Source of the DNA: Pardosa pseudoannulata
Taxonomy: Eukaryota > Arthropoda > Arachnida > Araneae > Lycosidae
NCBI GenBank assembly: GCA_032207245.1
Contig: CM063502.1
Coordinates: 50,670,117 to 50,734,116 of the forward strand
Direction: 5' to 3'
DNA: 64,000 nt
The position numbers and the translations under genes are program-made. Of this stretch, positions 1 through 12,119 are shown piece after piece; the first letter of the stretch is position 1; each line of letters starts with the position of its first letter. The notes under the pieces are model-generated. The model did not search any database. It was not told the origin of the DNA and worked only from the letters and a program-made list of their open reading frames with translations.

Positions 1-1068
1 TAAATTAAACACGAAACAAAAATATGTACTGCATCCAATATTTAAGTGGTATTCTCTAAGCCATGACATTCACGTCTATCAGTTTTCTGGGTTAAAAACA
101 CTCGCACCTTTTCGAGTATGTCACAAGTGGGCTGAACCGAAGGCCATTCAGTCTTCGACATCCTCCCCTGCTGGTAGATTGCCCCGCATTGCAGAAAAAC
201 CGCATTTGTCTCGGTTTTCGTAATTTCCGTTTCTTGCAAGGACAATGTCTTTGTGTCAATATTAAAGAAACAAGTGATTTGTGTAACAACATCAATGTAT
301 AGGTTGGGTTTCAGCACTATGAATAGGTGGATACAGCTCAAAATTTACTGGAGGTGGGGTCTGTCGAAAAAGACTGTCTGTATAAGGTGGGGTGTCTGCA
401 CAATATTTTAGAATTTGTTTAAAGTAGATATTTCTCTCCCATCGCAAATGATGGAGGTTAGGTTTTTCTTGTAGTGAGAACTATTGTCAACTTGTCACTA
501 CTCTAGGCTAATTACATCAAAACCAATCTGTTTTAGAAAGCAAGCTAATTTAAATGATACATATTTCTGACAATGAAAAAATAGTTCAATTTTACCTCCT
601 TCGAAACTTACGATTGGGGGATAAGATATAAGCGCTAATATCAGACTTTTGATCCTAGAAGCCTACATACATCATAACTAACTGGTTTAAAACACAAACT
701 AAATAAAATTATACACATTAACCAATAAGGAAATATTGCTCAATTTTACACTGTAGGAATTTAAATAATTATGTTGTGAGCGATAAGGTAGAAATTTTGT
801 TACATGATTGCTAAATTGACTGGGACCAATTGCTTAAGCTGATTTCGATCTACTATGAATTTTCTGGCAGCAGCAGTGAGATTTGACCCCACTTCCTTCT
901 TAGTTCTTTATTACATCTTCAGAATTGCAGAAATTAGGAAAGATGGTTGTGGGAACTTCTATAAATTCCGGTTTTTTTTTCTCTCAGAAGTTATTAGTTT
1001 TGAGTTGATATATCAATAACATTTTAAAAACTGTGCTCTCTAGCTTACTAACAATTGGTTGTCTAGAG
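1..1068. other. Gene-poor sequence at the left edge
   Basis: AT-rich sequence with no recognised gene. A 99-codon minus-strand open frame at 42-341 has somewhat higher GC than its surroundings, but it matches no family I recognise and has no clear splice sites, so I do not call it a gene. If the reductase exon at 16670-16777 is real, this stretch is first-intron sequence of that gene or lies further downstream in it. Confidence 0.4.
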
Positions 1069-1209
1069 GGCTTACTCTAGACGTTGCGAATCGTGTCAAA
1101 CATTCATTGTGACGTCACTTTGACGTCAGCCTGATCATTTGCTCACATAATGTCAGCAAGCTGACGTCACAACGAAGGTTCGAAACAAACCGCAACGTCC
1201 AGAGTAAGA
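1069..1209. mobile_element. Palindromic MITE with TGACGTCA motifs
   Basis: A ~140-bp element whose two ends are inverted copies: left GCTTACTCTAGACGTTGCG, right end the complement of CTTACTCTGGACGTTGCGG. It is flanked by GTCTAGAG (1061-1068) and GTCTAGAA (1210-1217), a possible 8-bp target duplication with one mismatch. The 8-bp palindrome TGACGTCA occurs at 1110-1117, 1121-1128 and 1162-1169. Two further copies of the family lie in tandem at 23191-23473, which supports a mobile origin. The superfamily is not certain. Confidence 0.75.
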
Positions 1210-1512
1210 GTCTAGAAGATAATTACTAAAGTAAGGATTCTCTTTGTATTAAAAAGTACACTCATCAATATAGTTCTTACAATTTTTAAATAATTTTATA
1301 TATAAAAATGACAAGGGACCTCAAAACCAATATACTACTCTAATTGAAGGTTATAATGAACAAATATCCGTTAGGTCCTCTAGAACTTGGAATGGTTCAA
1401 GATCAAGATGGTTGATTATTTGGCTAAAACTGGTTTTTACGAATGTGTACTAAATTGGGCCTTTCTACAGCGAATCCTTTACAGAGGAAGAGTTGTATCC
1501 AATGTGACGTAC

Positions 1513-2278
1513 TGGTGTAAAGGTAGGCGAGGCCGTCAAGGATACAGGCTGAACATCTATTTAATCTTGGTTAAATGATTTATTCAAGCAAATAATTATA
1601 TACATCTATGTACAGGATTCAGTCAATTCAATTACTTATGAGATCTTGTGCTGAGATAAACATTAAAAATATAAACCACGTGGGTACAGTGAAGCTAGTA
1701 ATTCTCGAGCACAGGAACAGTTCGCTAATTAGTACCGGTACGGGACTCTGACAATATGATCTACCTATCTGATGATCCGAACAGTTGATTTCTACACTGA
1801 GGCTCGAAACGCTCAGAGCACGTATCTCGCTGGAGTTCGTTGAGAATCAAAAGATGCAAGACGCTCCAAAAATGAGAGTAAGTGTCACTCTCAGCGACAT
1901 ACTTCAAAGCAGGTAGTAAAAAATTATTAAATATAACGGGAATGAGATCCCGAAGTCAAAGGTCGACTTCCTAGCAGAAAGTAGAGACGCTGGTGGTCTC
2001 TGAAGAAAAGCAAGCTCCAGCAATTCGGAGAGACAAGTGGACTCTTCTCTAGCTCCACACAAAAGAAAAATCCTCTTCTCTCCGATCAGCCAATCCTCTT
2101 ATGTAGGGGTCCCGGTTGCCTCTAGCGTGATTCTTTCCTGAACCTTCCAGATCCGGGTGACGCAATTTTGCTGTCAAACGTCCCGCCTGGGTCAGCTGAG
2201 GCATTTCCAGATGTGGCTGAAGTTCTTCTTTAGGTTAACCGACCAACCATACTTAATACATTAGTGGCACCGTTAACT
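1513..2278 (-). mobile_element. LTR-like block (possible solo LTR)
   Basis: A GC-richer block inside AT-rich DNA. Read on the minus strand it has LTR-like order: a start near GTTAACGGTGCCACTAATG, a TATA-like CTACATAAGAGG, an AATAAA signal near 1580, and an end ...CTTTACACCA. No internal coding region or second LTR flanks it. I could not find a convincing target duplication, and the expected terminal TG appears mutated, so the boundaries and the LTR call are tentative. Confidence 0.45.
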
Positions 2279-3387
2279 TGGTATATGTATGGGGAATAGT
2301 GGACCCCACCGTCACTCTATTTATAATTATTAGTCTCTTGATGGCAATAGACATCATAAAAACGTAGACACACTGGCTCCGGCATACTGACAGCTTTTAA
2401 TTTACTCCCACTTAAGCGACTGCCTCTGTTTTGTTGATGGAAACCTGGTACACAAACGGCTTTATTCGGACCGCGCGTTTCTACCTACCGCTAACAATAA
2501 TTGTCTGCTACGAAAGGTCACCTTCCGTTCTTCTTTCATTAGGGTCATGTAACGGATCGTTACACCAGGAATATAGCAATTTCCCAATAAAGGCTAATGA
2601 GCTCACATTTTCGTATAAGTAAGAGTGGTAAAACCCTGCCCCGGCCTTAGCCATCCAGTTCTTTTCGTATAAGTAAAGAAAACTAAGAAAATTTCTTGTA
2701 GAGTACTGAAAATTTGTTGTAAGCTGGTATAATCCTGCTACATATTGAAACGATTGAATAGTAAATTTATACTTCTTGTTAATTCACTCAATTTTTTTCT
2801 TAGCAAAAATAATTGTTTTTGGGGCGATATACGCTTATCTTTTACGAAACAACGATGGGAATCAATTGGTTACAGTCGATTCAAGACAGCTCTAAATATA
2901 TTGCAATTATCAGATAGCAAATAAATAGCGCTATTGCGTCTGATTTTGTCTTGAGAGAATATGTTTAAGAATTTCTTATTACATTGTTTTAAGTTTTAAT
3001 GCAGAATTTAATATATTTAATTTAATTAGAATTAAGAACTTAATGTACTTAATTTAAAACCGAAATCCCAAAGGAAAAAATGAACCGAGGAAATGCTAAA
3101 AATAAGGAAATAATAAAATTCCGATAGATCTTTTTCACGACCACTGCAAGGAAAATAAAAATACAAAAGGCACGTTCAAGACTAAATTATAGCCTAAATA
3201 TTTTACGAGTTGCATTTGATTTCATGAACAATGCATTTGAGAAAACAACAAAGGTTTCCGGAAAGTTTGAGAAAAAAATGAGTATGTTATGTATTTATGC
3301 AGCAAAAAGTGCCAATGGGCATGTTTTATTGATAATATCATTTTTCTAATGAATCATAAGTTATGTTGGGATGGCTTTTGTTCCGAC
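2279..3387. other. No gene recognised
   Basis: The first ~350 bases continue GC-richer sequence of unknown origin, with an unrecognised 63-codon frame at 2431-2622. The rest is ordinary AT-rich sequence in which I see no exon, RNA gene or repeat boundary. Confidence 0.3.
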
Positions 3388-5563
3388 CAGAGATAGGCAA
3401 GTTTTTTAAAACAGGAAAAAAAATAGCAAACCAAAATAATTTGGTCAAAAATTAAAAAAAAAACTGTAAAAAATATGTCTAGGTTAATTTATCTTTAAAA
3501 GCACGAAACTCGGAATTAACTTTACTTTTTGTAGTAGACACTAGCACATAGCCCGTCGTCATATGGCGGGATTAGTAAAATTTTTAATTTTACAGAATTG
3601 TAGAGTGGTTTGTTTTTTGGATGAGAATTATCTGGTACATGCTCAATAATTTCTTAATCTTCATATTCCTCTAAAGTCTCCCGATACTGTGAATGTGGTT
3701 TAGAATCCCATTGAATTCATTTAGTCAAACCATGTGGTTATGTATAAAAAACAAACACACAAATGAACGAACTTCTTAATTTTCAAAGGTAAATAACTTA
3801 AACACTAGATATTTTTTATTCTGTGAAATAAAGTCCTAGACTTTTATGAAAAGAACTTTTTGTTAATACCGGTGATAAAATTTTCATTGCAACAAAAAGT
3901 AATCGATGATTAAATTTAAAATTATTACATATGTACCTAATCTATTATTTAAACCAAATATAAAAGAAAATTATTTACGTAATATCTAAGTTTAGTGATA
4001 AAATGTATGAAAATAATGCAGACGATATTTAAATAATTTAAAAGAAGAAATGATTAAATGAGATGGTTAAAGGAATGACATCATAATGCTAGAAAAATGT
4101 TATTTTTACCTATTTATTATGTGATAAATTGATAAATTTAATCACCTGCTCTTAACCGGGGAAAATAGGGCTTGAAATAATGGCATTAAAGGCTAGAAAA
4201 GGGGGGAAGGGGTGGACTTTAAACGTTTTAAAGACTTGCTTTGAATTTTGCTAATCCTAACTCATCAAGAATCTAATATCGATGTCCCTGTCCATTTCAG
4301 GTCCAACCGCTTCATAAATTCGAGGACAGACGGACAGATAACTTAGGCTTTTTTTTATTAGAGGATTTTAGGATTAAAGTATTTTACGAATATTCCGACT
4401 AGTCAAAACAAGCTCCAGCAATACTTTATTTTTTAATAACTTTCCACTTGTTCATAATGGCGCTATCTGTCCACATCTTTTCATGTGAAATAAGTACTAT
4501 TAGAACTCGTGCCGAAAGAGAAAAGAATTAAGAGGAATTTAAAATGAACATTCTTTGAAATGCAGGCTCTAATTCGTTTGTATTGGATAATTCTAGATAA
4601 TGAATTTAAAAGAGTCCTCACATATCTCTGTTTTCTAGTATAAAATAAAACCACAATTATGTATTTAATTAAACCAGACTGAAAAAGGATTAGCATTACA
4701 TTTGAATCATAAAAAATACTTTCTTACTGTAATCCCCTATATAATAATGAGGCATCCATATTGGATTCTTGATGAGTTAGGGTTAGCAACGTTCGAAATC
4801 CACCCCTTCCCCCCTTTTCGAACGTTTAATGTCATTATTTCAAGTCCTATTTTCCCAGGTTAAGAGCAGGTGATTAAATTTATCAATTTATCACATAATA
4901 AATAGGTAAAAATAACATTTTTTTTCTAGCATTATGACGTCATTCCTTTAACCATCTCATTTAACCATTTCTTATTTTAAATTATTTAAATATCGTCTGC
5001 ATTATTTTCATACGTTTTATCGCTGAACTTAGATATTAAGTAAATAATTTTCTTTTATATTTGGCTTAAATAATAAATTAGGTACATATGTGATAATTTT
5101 AAATTTAATTTACGATTATTTTTTGTTGCAATGAAAATTATATCACCGGTATTAACAACAAATTCTATCTACCTCCAGGGTGTAGTGGAAATGTAAGTTT
5201 CGTTCCTTTACTTCCATTAATTACTGTGACAAAAATATTGGGAAGAACTTAAAGATAATTTCGACGTAGCTAAAAAAACTTTGAATTATCTTTGTAAATG
5301 AATTTAACGTGATTCTAAACTGCATTCACAGTATCGGGAGACTTTGGAGGAGTAGGAAGATTTACAAATTATTAAACGTGTACCAGATAATTCTCATCCA
5401 AAAAACAAACCATTTTTTTACTCGTCTCATAGGCTACTTTACAATTCTGGAGATTCAAAAATTTTACTGATCCCGCCATATGACGGGCTATATGCTAGTT
5501 TATTGTACTATATAAACATTATATAATTTTAATGTGCAACAGGCTGTAGTTTGTCCATCTCTG
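3388..5563. mobile_element. hAT-like fold-back element, 2.2 kb, no transposase
   Basis: Two long inverted arms, about 3388-4285 and 4750-5563, face each other across a ~465-bp spacer. The inner ends pair around ACTCATCAAGAATC (left) and GATTCTTGATGAGT (right). The outer ends read CAGAGATAGGCAAG and, from the other side, CAGAGATGGACAAA, which resemble hAT terminal repeats. The flanks are GTTCCGAC (3380-3387) and GTTTAGAC (5564-5571), an 8-bp target duplication with six matches, the size hAT insertions make. No transposase frame is present, so it would need enzymes from elsewhere. The arms have several indels, so the insertion is not recent. Confidence 0.72.
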
Positions 5564-6570
5564 GTTTAGACCGTATACTTCAGAAGGGTACAATTCAACT
5601 TAACCCTGAAACACACACTTAACATTTATCCTTCTGTAAAGATGGTAATGTTTTTTTGATCCCTTATTTCATAATACTCCTTCCGGTACGCAAAGATGAA
5701 AATGTAGCGATATGGTAATACAAAACCAGAAGTTGGAAGGCGTTCACTTACGCTCTTATCGACAGAAACTATGATTATTAAGGAGGTACATATAAGGCAT
5801 ATATGGTCAGAGGACTAGGTTATCCGAAGATTCAATCTCTTTAACCTTTAAAAAGTATAAGATGCATTCCTTTCGCTTGACTCTTTTCACTAAACGAGTT
5901 ACCATTTAATACTTCTAACCATTCGTTTCTTCACCGATCTTTTAATTAGCCTCTATACGGCTTAATGTTTTTTACTAGAGCTTTATTGTCGCATTTTTAT
6001 ACGCTGAATCTTATGGGGGGGGTAATGTTACAAAGGATACAAAATTTATTTCTATTTTGAACTTGTTATCGTAAAACTTTTGTTGTTCAAAGTTAAACAA
6101 AAATAAAATAAAACAGCTGTGACTTAAATCTATCTCTTGGAATTAACTTACATTCTTCGAAATTAAATAACATCCTTTTAATTCACACACATCCTCATCT
6201 GCTACAAGGATGCAAAAATATTGAAACAAATTGAAAATTCGTAGCTGATATGCCAAAGATACGTTAAGGATAATTGCTACAATGTAATTTGCAAGTCCTG
6301 TTACAGGAAAACTCGCATAAAATACGAATACGATTTAATCTTATTTTCAGTTGTAACTTTTGTAAATTTACAAATGCAAAATACGATTAACAATGACAGG
6401 AAAGTTAAAGAGAAAAAAATAGTTTTAGCAAATACAGTTTTTAGTCAGGTAGTTATAGATGGTATTGATAGAAAAGTAACAACTCAAATTTTAATGTGGT
6501 AAAATGACACTGGTTGGGTAATCTAGCTTAGTTAGATTAGCATTAAGTAAAAAAGATTATAATTTTGCAA
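5564..6570. other. No gene recognised
   Basis: AT-rich intron-like sequence. I see no exon, RNA gene or bounded repeat. Confidence 0.3.
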
Positions 6571-6884
6571 AAGGATGGTTCTTTTAAATTAAGTATTTAA
6601 AGAAATAATCAAACGAGAGTTTTCTTTATTCTTTATACTTATTTGTTTGCTTTTTACCGTGTTTGTAGCTATTTACTAATTCAACGTAATTAGTTTGGCA
6701 TCAAGAAAAAGGAATATAAGTTTGTACAAGGATGGTTCTTTTAAATTAAGTATTTAAAGAAATAATCAAACATGAAATATTTCTTTTTTCTTTATACTTT
6801 TCTGGTTGATTTTTATTGTTTATGTAGCTATTTACCTCTTTACTTAACTAAATCTAATTACACGAACATTTAATTCATTTACTG
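6571..6884. repeat. Tandem duplication, ~157-bp unit, two copies
   Basis: The start AAGGATGGTTCTTTTAAATT occurs at 6571 and again at 6728, and similar sequence continues through both units to a shared GTAGCTATTTAC. Divergence is moderate, with small indels. No coding content. Confidence 0.75.
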
Positions 6885-7867
6885 ACTAGATTATATTAGG
6901 ACAACAAACTAGAAACGAATTCTATAATGTGTTTTTTTTTTTTTTTTTTAGAAATTTACAAGTTTAAACACAGCAGACCAAATGCGAAATTATAAATGTT
7001 GCCTTAACAAAAATATAGGATTTTAAGATAGACTTCTAGTACACAAGATAATATTTTACTTCGTGTAATTTCTCAACAAAATAATTAAAAGTTTTCTCAA
7101 TATTTTGTTTGCTATTTGGGAACACTGTTAAAAATCAGTCTCAGGGAGAATGTTTACATTGAATTAAATTAAAATTTCAGTTATTTTAATACTCGCTTTA
7201 GATCTCTCGAATACATGGCTTCTTATTTGTTTGAGAGGCTTTAAAATGAACAGATGATGCTTTCTTCACTTGTTTTAAGAACTAGTTACGAGGTTATCAC
7301 AAATTATAAATACAGAGTGTGATCAATATGTAAGTACAACGTTATGCATTCGCTTGTCCCAGTACTCGTGAAAGGATTGAAAAAAAAAATTGAAACGATG
7401 AGTAAAGGGAATTTGTTTTATATTTCCTTTTTACTATTTTTTCAATTGATTTATTTTAGTTACCACATTTTAAAATTTTTATATAATTGTCACAAAAAAG
7501 ATAAATTACTTTGTATTTATTTGTATCTATTTAGTTATTTATTGTACAATCGTAGTATGTTTCTAGTTTTTAATCAAATGCATGTTCCGTTATCAATTGT
7601 TTGAATACGTAAATGTTTTACTTTGAGTTCTGAATATTTATTCCCCCAACATCCAAAATTATTTACAAGTAATTGTGAAATGTCAATAGTTTATCTTACA
7701 GATAAGAGGATGACCATCAGTGATCTATTCTAGTGATGAGAATACTGGATATTTAAAATAGAAATTAAAAGTTTGAGAACCATTGATTTATACAAAAATA
7801 TATAACAGTGTGTGACAGATTTATAGCTGAACATATTTCTTTAACCTCGATTTTAAAAGAGGCTTAA
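6885..7867. other. No gene recognised
   Basis: AT-rich sequence with a poly(T) run near 6931-6950. The 86-codon frame at 7344-7604 is low-complexity (mostly F, L, Y, I, K) and looks like a by-product of T-rich DNA. Confidence 0.3.
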
Positions 7868-8568
7868 AACTAGATTTACGGACCGAGCCAATTTGACTCA
7901 TTAAAAATTTGATCACTAAATATGTATAAAACTTTAATATCACTTTTCAAAAACATACGTTGGTGATTAGTTAAGTAATAAAATATATGTAAGCTTTCAT
8001 TCCTCTTCCCCGCAGACCCTTTCATTTCGCATTATCAAATGTGGTATACCTGTGTTCACGGTTGTGAGCCAATTTGACTCATAGAATGTATATGAAAATA
8101 AATAAATATAGTAATAAATATAGTATAAAGTAAATATAAAGTATATAAAGTATGGTATAAAGTAAATATAGAGAAGACGTCGAGAATACTTCCATTCCAA
8201 TGACAGAAATTCATGCTACTGACGCACGGAAGAATATTCAAGTTTAACAATCATGCATTAGCCCTCGTGTGCAAAACAGTAGACCGTAGCGCTCCAAACC
8301 AAACCAAACCAAACCAATCAACAATCATGGAAAAGAAACAGATGTAGAAACCATTGTGCTAAATATAATAGAAATGTTTGCGGAAAATGTGTTTCAAAAA
8401 TAGATTCTATACGTAAAAAATGTTTTCATGAATTTTATGATAATAAACATTTCATTTAAATTAATATGGAACTATTGTCTTTGCAAAAAAACTTCAATTT
8501 TCTTGTATGAGTCAAATTGGCTCATTTCAGTAAAAATAGGTATATGATCAACATCCGTAAATCTAGTG
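7868..8568. mobile_element. piggyBac-like nonautonomous element
   Basis: The element is flanked by TTAA at 7864-7867 and 8569-8572. Its ends are inverted copies: AAACTAGATTTACGGA on the left and CACTAGATTTACGGATG read from the right. A 17-bp subterminal motif, GAGCCAATTTGACTCAT, occurs at 7885 and 8066 and inverted at about 8508. No transposase remains. A 5'-truncated family-A SINE sits inside at 8256-8319. TTAA targets and short inverted ends fit the piggyBac superfamily, but the family itself was not identified. Confidence 0.75.
8256..8319 (+). mobile_element. 5'-truncated family-A SINE
   Basis: Contains only the 3' part of the family: TTAGCCCTCGTG, AGTAGACCGTAGCGCTCC and a tail of CAAAC repeats. 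It is flanked by a perfect 10-bp target duplication AACAATCATG at 8246-8255 and 8320-8329. The insertion lies within the piggyBac-like element, so it is younger than that element. Confidence 0.85.
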
Positions 8569-8572
8569 TTAA

Positions 8573-9710
8573 TAAAGTAGAATATCAACTGAATTCTAAT
8601 CATACAGAGAATTACTAGATGACAAGATCGGATATAGGCTGTAGGCAAGGTAAGCTATATGCGTACGGCGGCAAAATTTAGGGGCTGCAAAACCACCTGA
8701 ACTAGGGTGTAAAAAATAAAATAAGCAAAATCCATAAGAATATATTTCGATTACTGGAATCTAGAAAATAAATGAGTAACAAAGTAATTCTTTTTGGATT
8801 TTATAGTTTTTTTTTTTTTTTTAATTTAAAGTTTGGGCGGCATGTTTTGGAATTGTGTACAGATGAATACAGATTTGAGTACAGATTTGCGGCACAGCAA
8901 AGGATGACCAAGTAGCTATAGAATAGCGTTTCTTAGTAGAATCAGTAGGTTCGAATCCTATTCTTTTACCATGAATGGTAGTAACCGTAATATTTTAAAA
9001 TCGGTTCTAGGTAATGTAGATATCAGTTTATTTAGTTTTAAAATAGCTTTACGTAATACTGATTGTAGCACTCCCAATAGACCATACGTTTTGTTGCTTA
9101 ACATTAAGCACTTAACATTAAGTTACTTAACAATAGATCCACACATGAAGACACACATAAATAGATTGCTATAGATATACACTCAGATCGTATTTATCAC
9201 CCCTTTGTCCCATTATTTATCAGTGGGTTAACTTTTTCATGCTTTATGAAAAAAGGCTGTATTTACACATAAAACCAAATGTACAGTGAATTTTTTTTTT
9301 TTTTTTTTTGTAAAATTTTTCAGTGATGCACACATAAACAAGCAGATACGTAACATGAATAAGTTAATTATAAATGCATTAGTACTTATTAGGCTTTTAG
9401 AGCATTTCAAAACAAATCCGTTGGATTTTTTTTTATTATTAATTATTTCTTAAAGAGTCCAATACATAAAAACTGAGCATGATGAAGTATGAGTTCACCA
9501 ATACTTTCAAACTGACTTCTCAGCCAAATTTTTTAGCAAAAAACCGGCTTAACAACCTGTTTACCCCATGTCTGTGGTATGCAGGGGTTTAGTTGGACAA
9601 AACAAGATAGCCCTTATCCCATGTTCTCTTTGAACATAATAAGGCTTTTTCCCCCCGGTACTACCCCCTTCCCGAAAAAAACAACAACATTATGTTTGTT
9701 TGCGTTTCTG
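8573..9710. other. No gene recognised
   Basis: AT-rich sequence with poly(T) runs near 8809 and 9291. It contains one tRNA-like 3' half near 8897-8967, listed separately. Nothing else is supportable. Confidence 0.3.
8897..8967 (+). tRNA. tRNA-like 3' half (relic)
   Basis: GTAGG-TTCGAAT-CCTAT forms a complete T-arm with a perfect B-box (GGTTCGAATCC). The 7 bases after it, TCTTTTA, can pair with CAAAGGA 71 nt upstream except for one mismatch and one wobble. I could not build canonical D and anticodon arms. It may be a degraded tRNA pseudogene, a mitochondrial insert or a SINE head. Confidence 0.3.
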
Positions 9711-10230
9711 AAGTCGTCAGGTATTTCAGTTTCCCAGATTGATTTGTTTTGACAATTTCGATAAAGAATGTAAAATTTAAAAGGATTTAAATGACTGATA
9801 AAAGGAATAAGAACCAGTGTTTCAACCATTACAATTCTAATAAACAAACAAAAGAAGAACAAACAGAGAAATATGCAGTTAGAAAATTCAAGTCGTCAGG
9901 TATATGAGTTTCCCAGAGAGATTTGCTTTAGCAATTTTGATAAATAATGCAAGATTTAAAGGATCTAAATGATGAAAGGAATAAGAACCAACGTTTTAAT
10001 TATTACAACTAATTTATTTAAACTACTGTAACAAACAAACAAAAAAGAAAAAAAGCCAACATTGATAAAGAATGCAATATTTAAAAGGATCTAAATCGCT
10101 CATGATAGAAATAAGAACCGGCATTTCCACTCTTACAACTAATCTATTTCAACTGTTGTATAAAATACACACACATGCACAAACACATAAAAAAAAGAAA
10201 AAAAGAACCGTGTTTAAAAATTGAAGTCAC
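9711..10230. repeat. Degenerate tandem repeat, ~179-bp unit, about three copies
   Basis: AAGTCGTCAGGTAT begins units at 9711 and 9890. Later landmarks (AAAGAATGCAA, AAAGGATCTAAAT, AATAAGAACC, TTACAACTAAT) recur at about 10070-10145. Each unit ends in an A-rich stretch of AACAAACA type. Copies are clearly diverged. Confidence 0.7.
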
Positions 10231-10492
10231 CATACAGTCATTTATTCTAGCGATGTTGATGAAGATTAAAAATTTTGAACCCGGAGTTAAGTGATAAAAA
10301 GCGATTTTAATACTTATCATGTTAAATAATAAAAATGTTTTAGTTTTGTGTATTATATCTATATAGTACAATAAATTGATAAAAACTGTACAAAAACTAT
10401 AATAATTTCACGAAAGGCGCATTTGTAGGTATATCAACTTATGCGATCTCCTTTATTATTGTCTAATTTAAATGTGGCTTCCAATGGTAAAC

Positions 10493-10667
10493 TGCCGAAC
10501 GATGGCCGATTGGTTAGGGTGCTGGCCTTCGGTACCGCACTTCGTGGGTTCGAATCCCACAGTGGCATGGATGTTCGTAGCCGTTCGGAATCGGCTTTAA
10601 GCTGTAGGTTCCGGTCTCATTAACCCTCGTGTTGCAAAAATTAGACCGTAGCTCTCCAAAAACCAAA
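10493..10667 (+). mobile_element. Full-length tRNA-derived SINE, family A
   Basis: The best-preserved family-A copy. The head carries an A-box-like GGCCGATTGG and a perfect B-box GGTTCGAATCC; the body includes CGTAGCCGTTCGGAATCGGC; the 3' end has TAGACCGTAGCTCTCC and an AACCAAACC tail. It is flanked by the 12-bp repeat CCAATGGTAAAC at 10481-10492 and 10668-10679. The target duplication together with the RNA polymerase III promoter boxes marks it as a SINE, not a tRNA gene; the parent tRNA is not identifiable. Confidence 0.9.
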
Positions 10668-10679
10668 CCAATGGTAAAC

Positions 10680-11703
10680 GATTCCCCGTTTCTGGTATAT
10701 GCTGTGGACTGGACAAGCAAGTTACTACTCTCTCCTGTTAAAAGACATAATGTGTTAGTTCATAGTCTGTGCTATATGTCAAGCACATTAAAAGAAAAGC
10801 CGTATAGAATTAAATAAGCTGGAAGCAATCTCAGTAAAATAGGGTGTTACTTAAGTTATATTTTCAGATAAGTATTTTCTCTCGATTGATAAGATACATA
10901 ATTCACTTCTTTTATGTTATTACAAAAGTAAAACTTCTTTTATATAACACCTGATCAAAATATCTGGTCCAATAAAGAAGCAAATATTTTTAACATTTTT
11001 CATTTTCTTTACCTAACCAGACTGGGCCTAATGGTTTAACATGAATATGTAAATCATTAAAATTCTTTAAAATCTGCGAGTTATAAGTGCTAAATAGTAA
11101 ATTATTTTTTAGTCAGTTATTTTCAACATGGAAGTATAAAAATAGTGGCATTATTGCCGATCTATCACTTATTATTTTTCTGGAAAATGTAGTTTAAAAA
11201 TTCATTTAGAGAGTTAGCATTTGCGAATTGCGCATTTAAAAAAATTAGACATTGTTCATAGATATTTTAAAGCATAACTGCTCAAAAATAAGTTGTTTGA
11301 TAACACAGAGGGTTACTTTAAATATTTGCTATTCTATAATGAGTATTATTATTACCTCCAACATACATCAAAATTTCAACTTTAATAACTTTAAATATTT
11401 TTTCAACAAAACAAATTATTTTGTATTTTTTGAATATTTGGAACTTTCGAGAAACATTAACTGCACTATCTCTTGAAAGATTTATAGACTAGATACCTTA
11501 TAGCCTAAAAAAATATATGTTTTGAAAAAAGATATATGTCTATTTTTGTACATTTATGGAATTTTATGGAAATTTTGTGCTTTAAAGATTTATATTTTTC
11601 CTGTTATTACATCATTTTTTTTGTGAAGGACAGGAAAATGGATTTTAAGCATTATCATTTTTGCGTTTAATAATTTCCGTGAATGCTTTGCCAGGAATGA
11701 ATG
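10680..11703. other. No gene recognised
   Basis: Very AT-rich sequence. I see no exon, RNA gene or bounded repeat. Confidence 0.3.
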
Positions 11704-11850
11704 AAGATCTAAAAGATATTCTGGAAATAAGAATGGTGATACTTTGAATACTTAAGGTAGCAATTGTTTCAGCCTAAGATCTAAAAGATATCCTAAGAAT
11801 AAACATGGTGATACTTTGTATGAAAGAGAAGTAAATGAATTATTTTCAAT
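11704..11850. repeat. Small tandem duplication, ~74-bp unit
   Basis: AGATCTAAAAGATAT recurs at 11704 and 11778, each followed by similar sequence including ATGGTGATACTTTG. Two imperfect units. Confidence 0.6.
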
Positions 11851-12119
11851 AAAGCTTCTTAGTAAAAAACTGATATTAAATAACATTTAAATTAGTTAAC
11901 ATTTTATCTTAAAATTTCAACTACTTTTACATAAATATACTACTAAAGATTTATCATATATTCTATCAGAGAGATTAAAAATTAAATAAATTACTTTTGA
12001 GAGTCTGCTTGTAGCCATATATTTCTCACTATTTCTTCACTATTATCAGAGTCGTAACTTTACAGATTTGAACAGTATATTTCATTGCTTTTGTTAGACA
12101 AATAATTCAATCTGTTACC

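Noticed and set aside
1081..1210. A stand-alone CRE promoter
   Set aside because: The TGACGTCA sites are part of a MITE repeated elsewhere in the window; no adjacent gene start was found.
7344..7604. 86-codon plus-strand frame resembling a membrane protein
   Set aside because: Composition is what T-rich DNA gives; no start context, family or neighbours support it.
10441..10720. Overlapping frames on both strands across 10441-10720
   Set aside because: They are readings of the family-A SINE, not genes.
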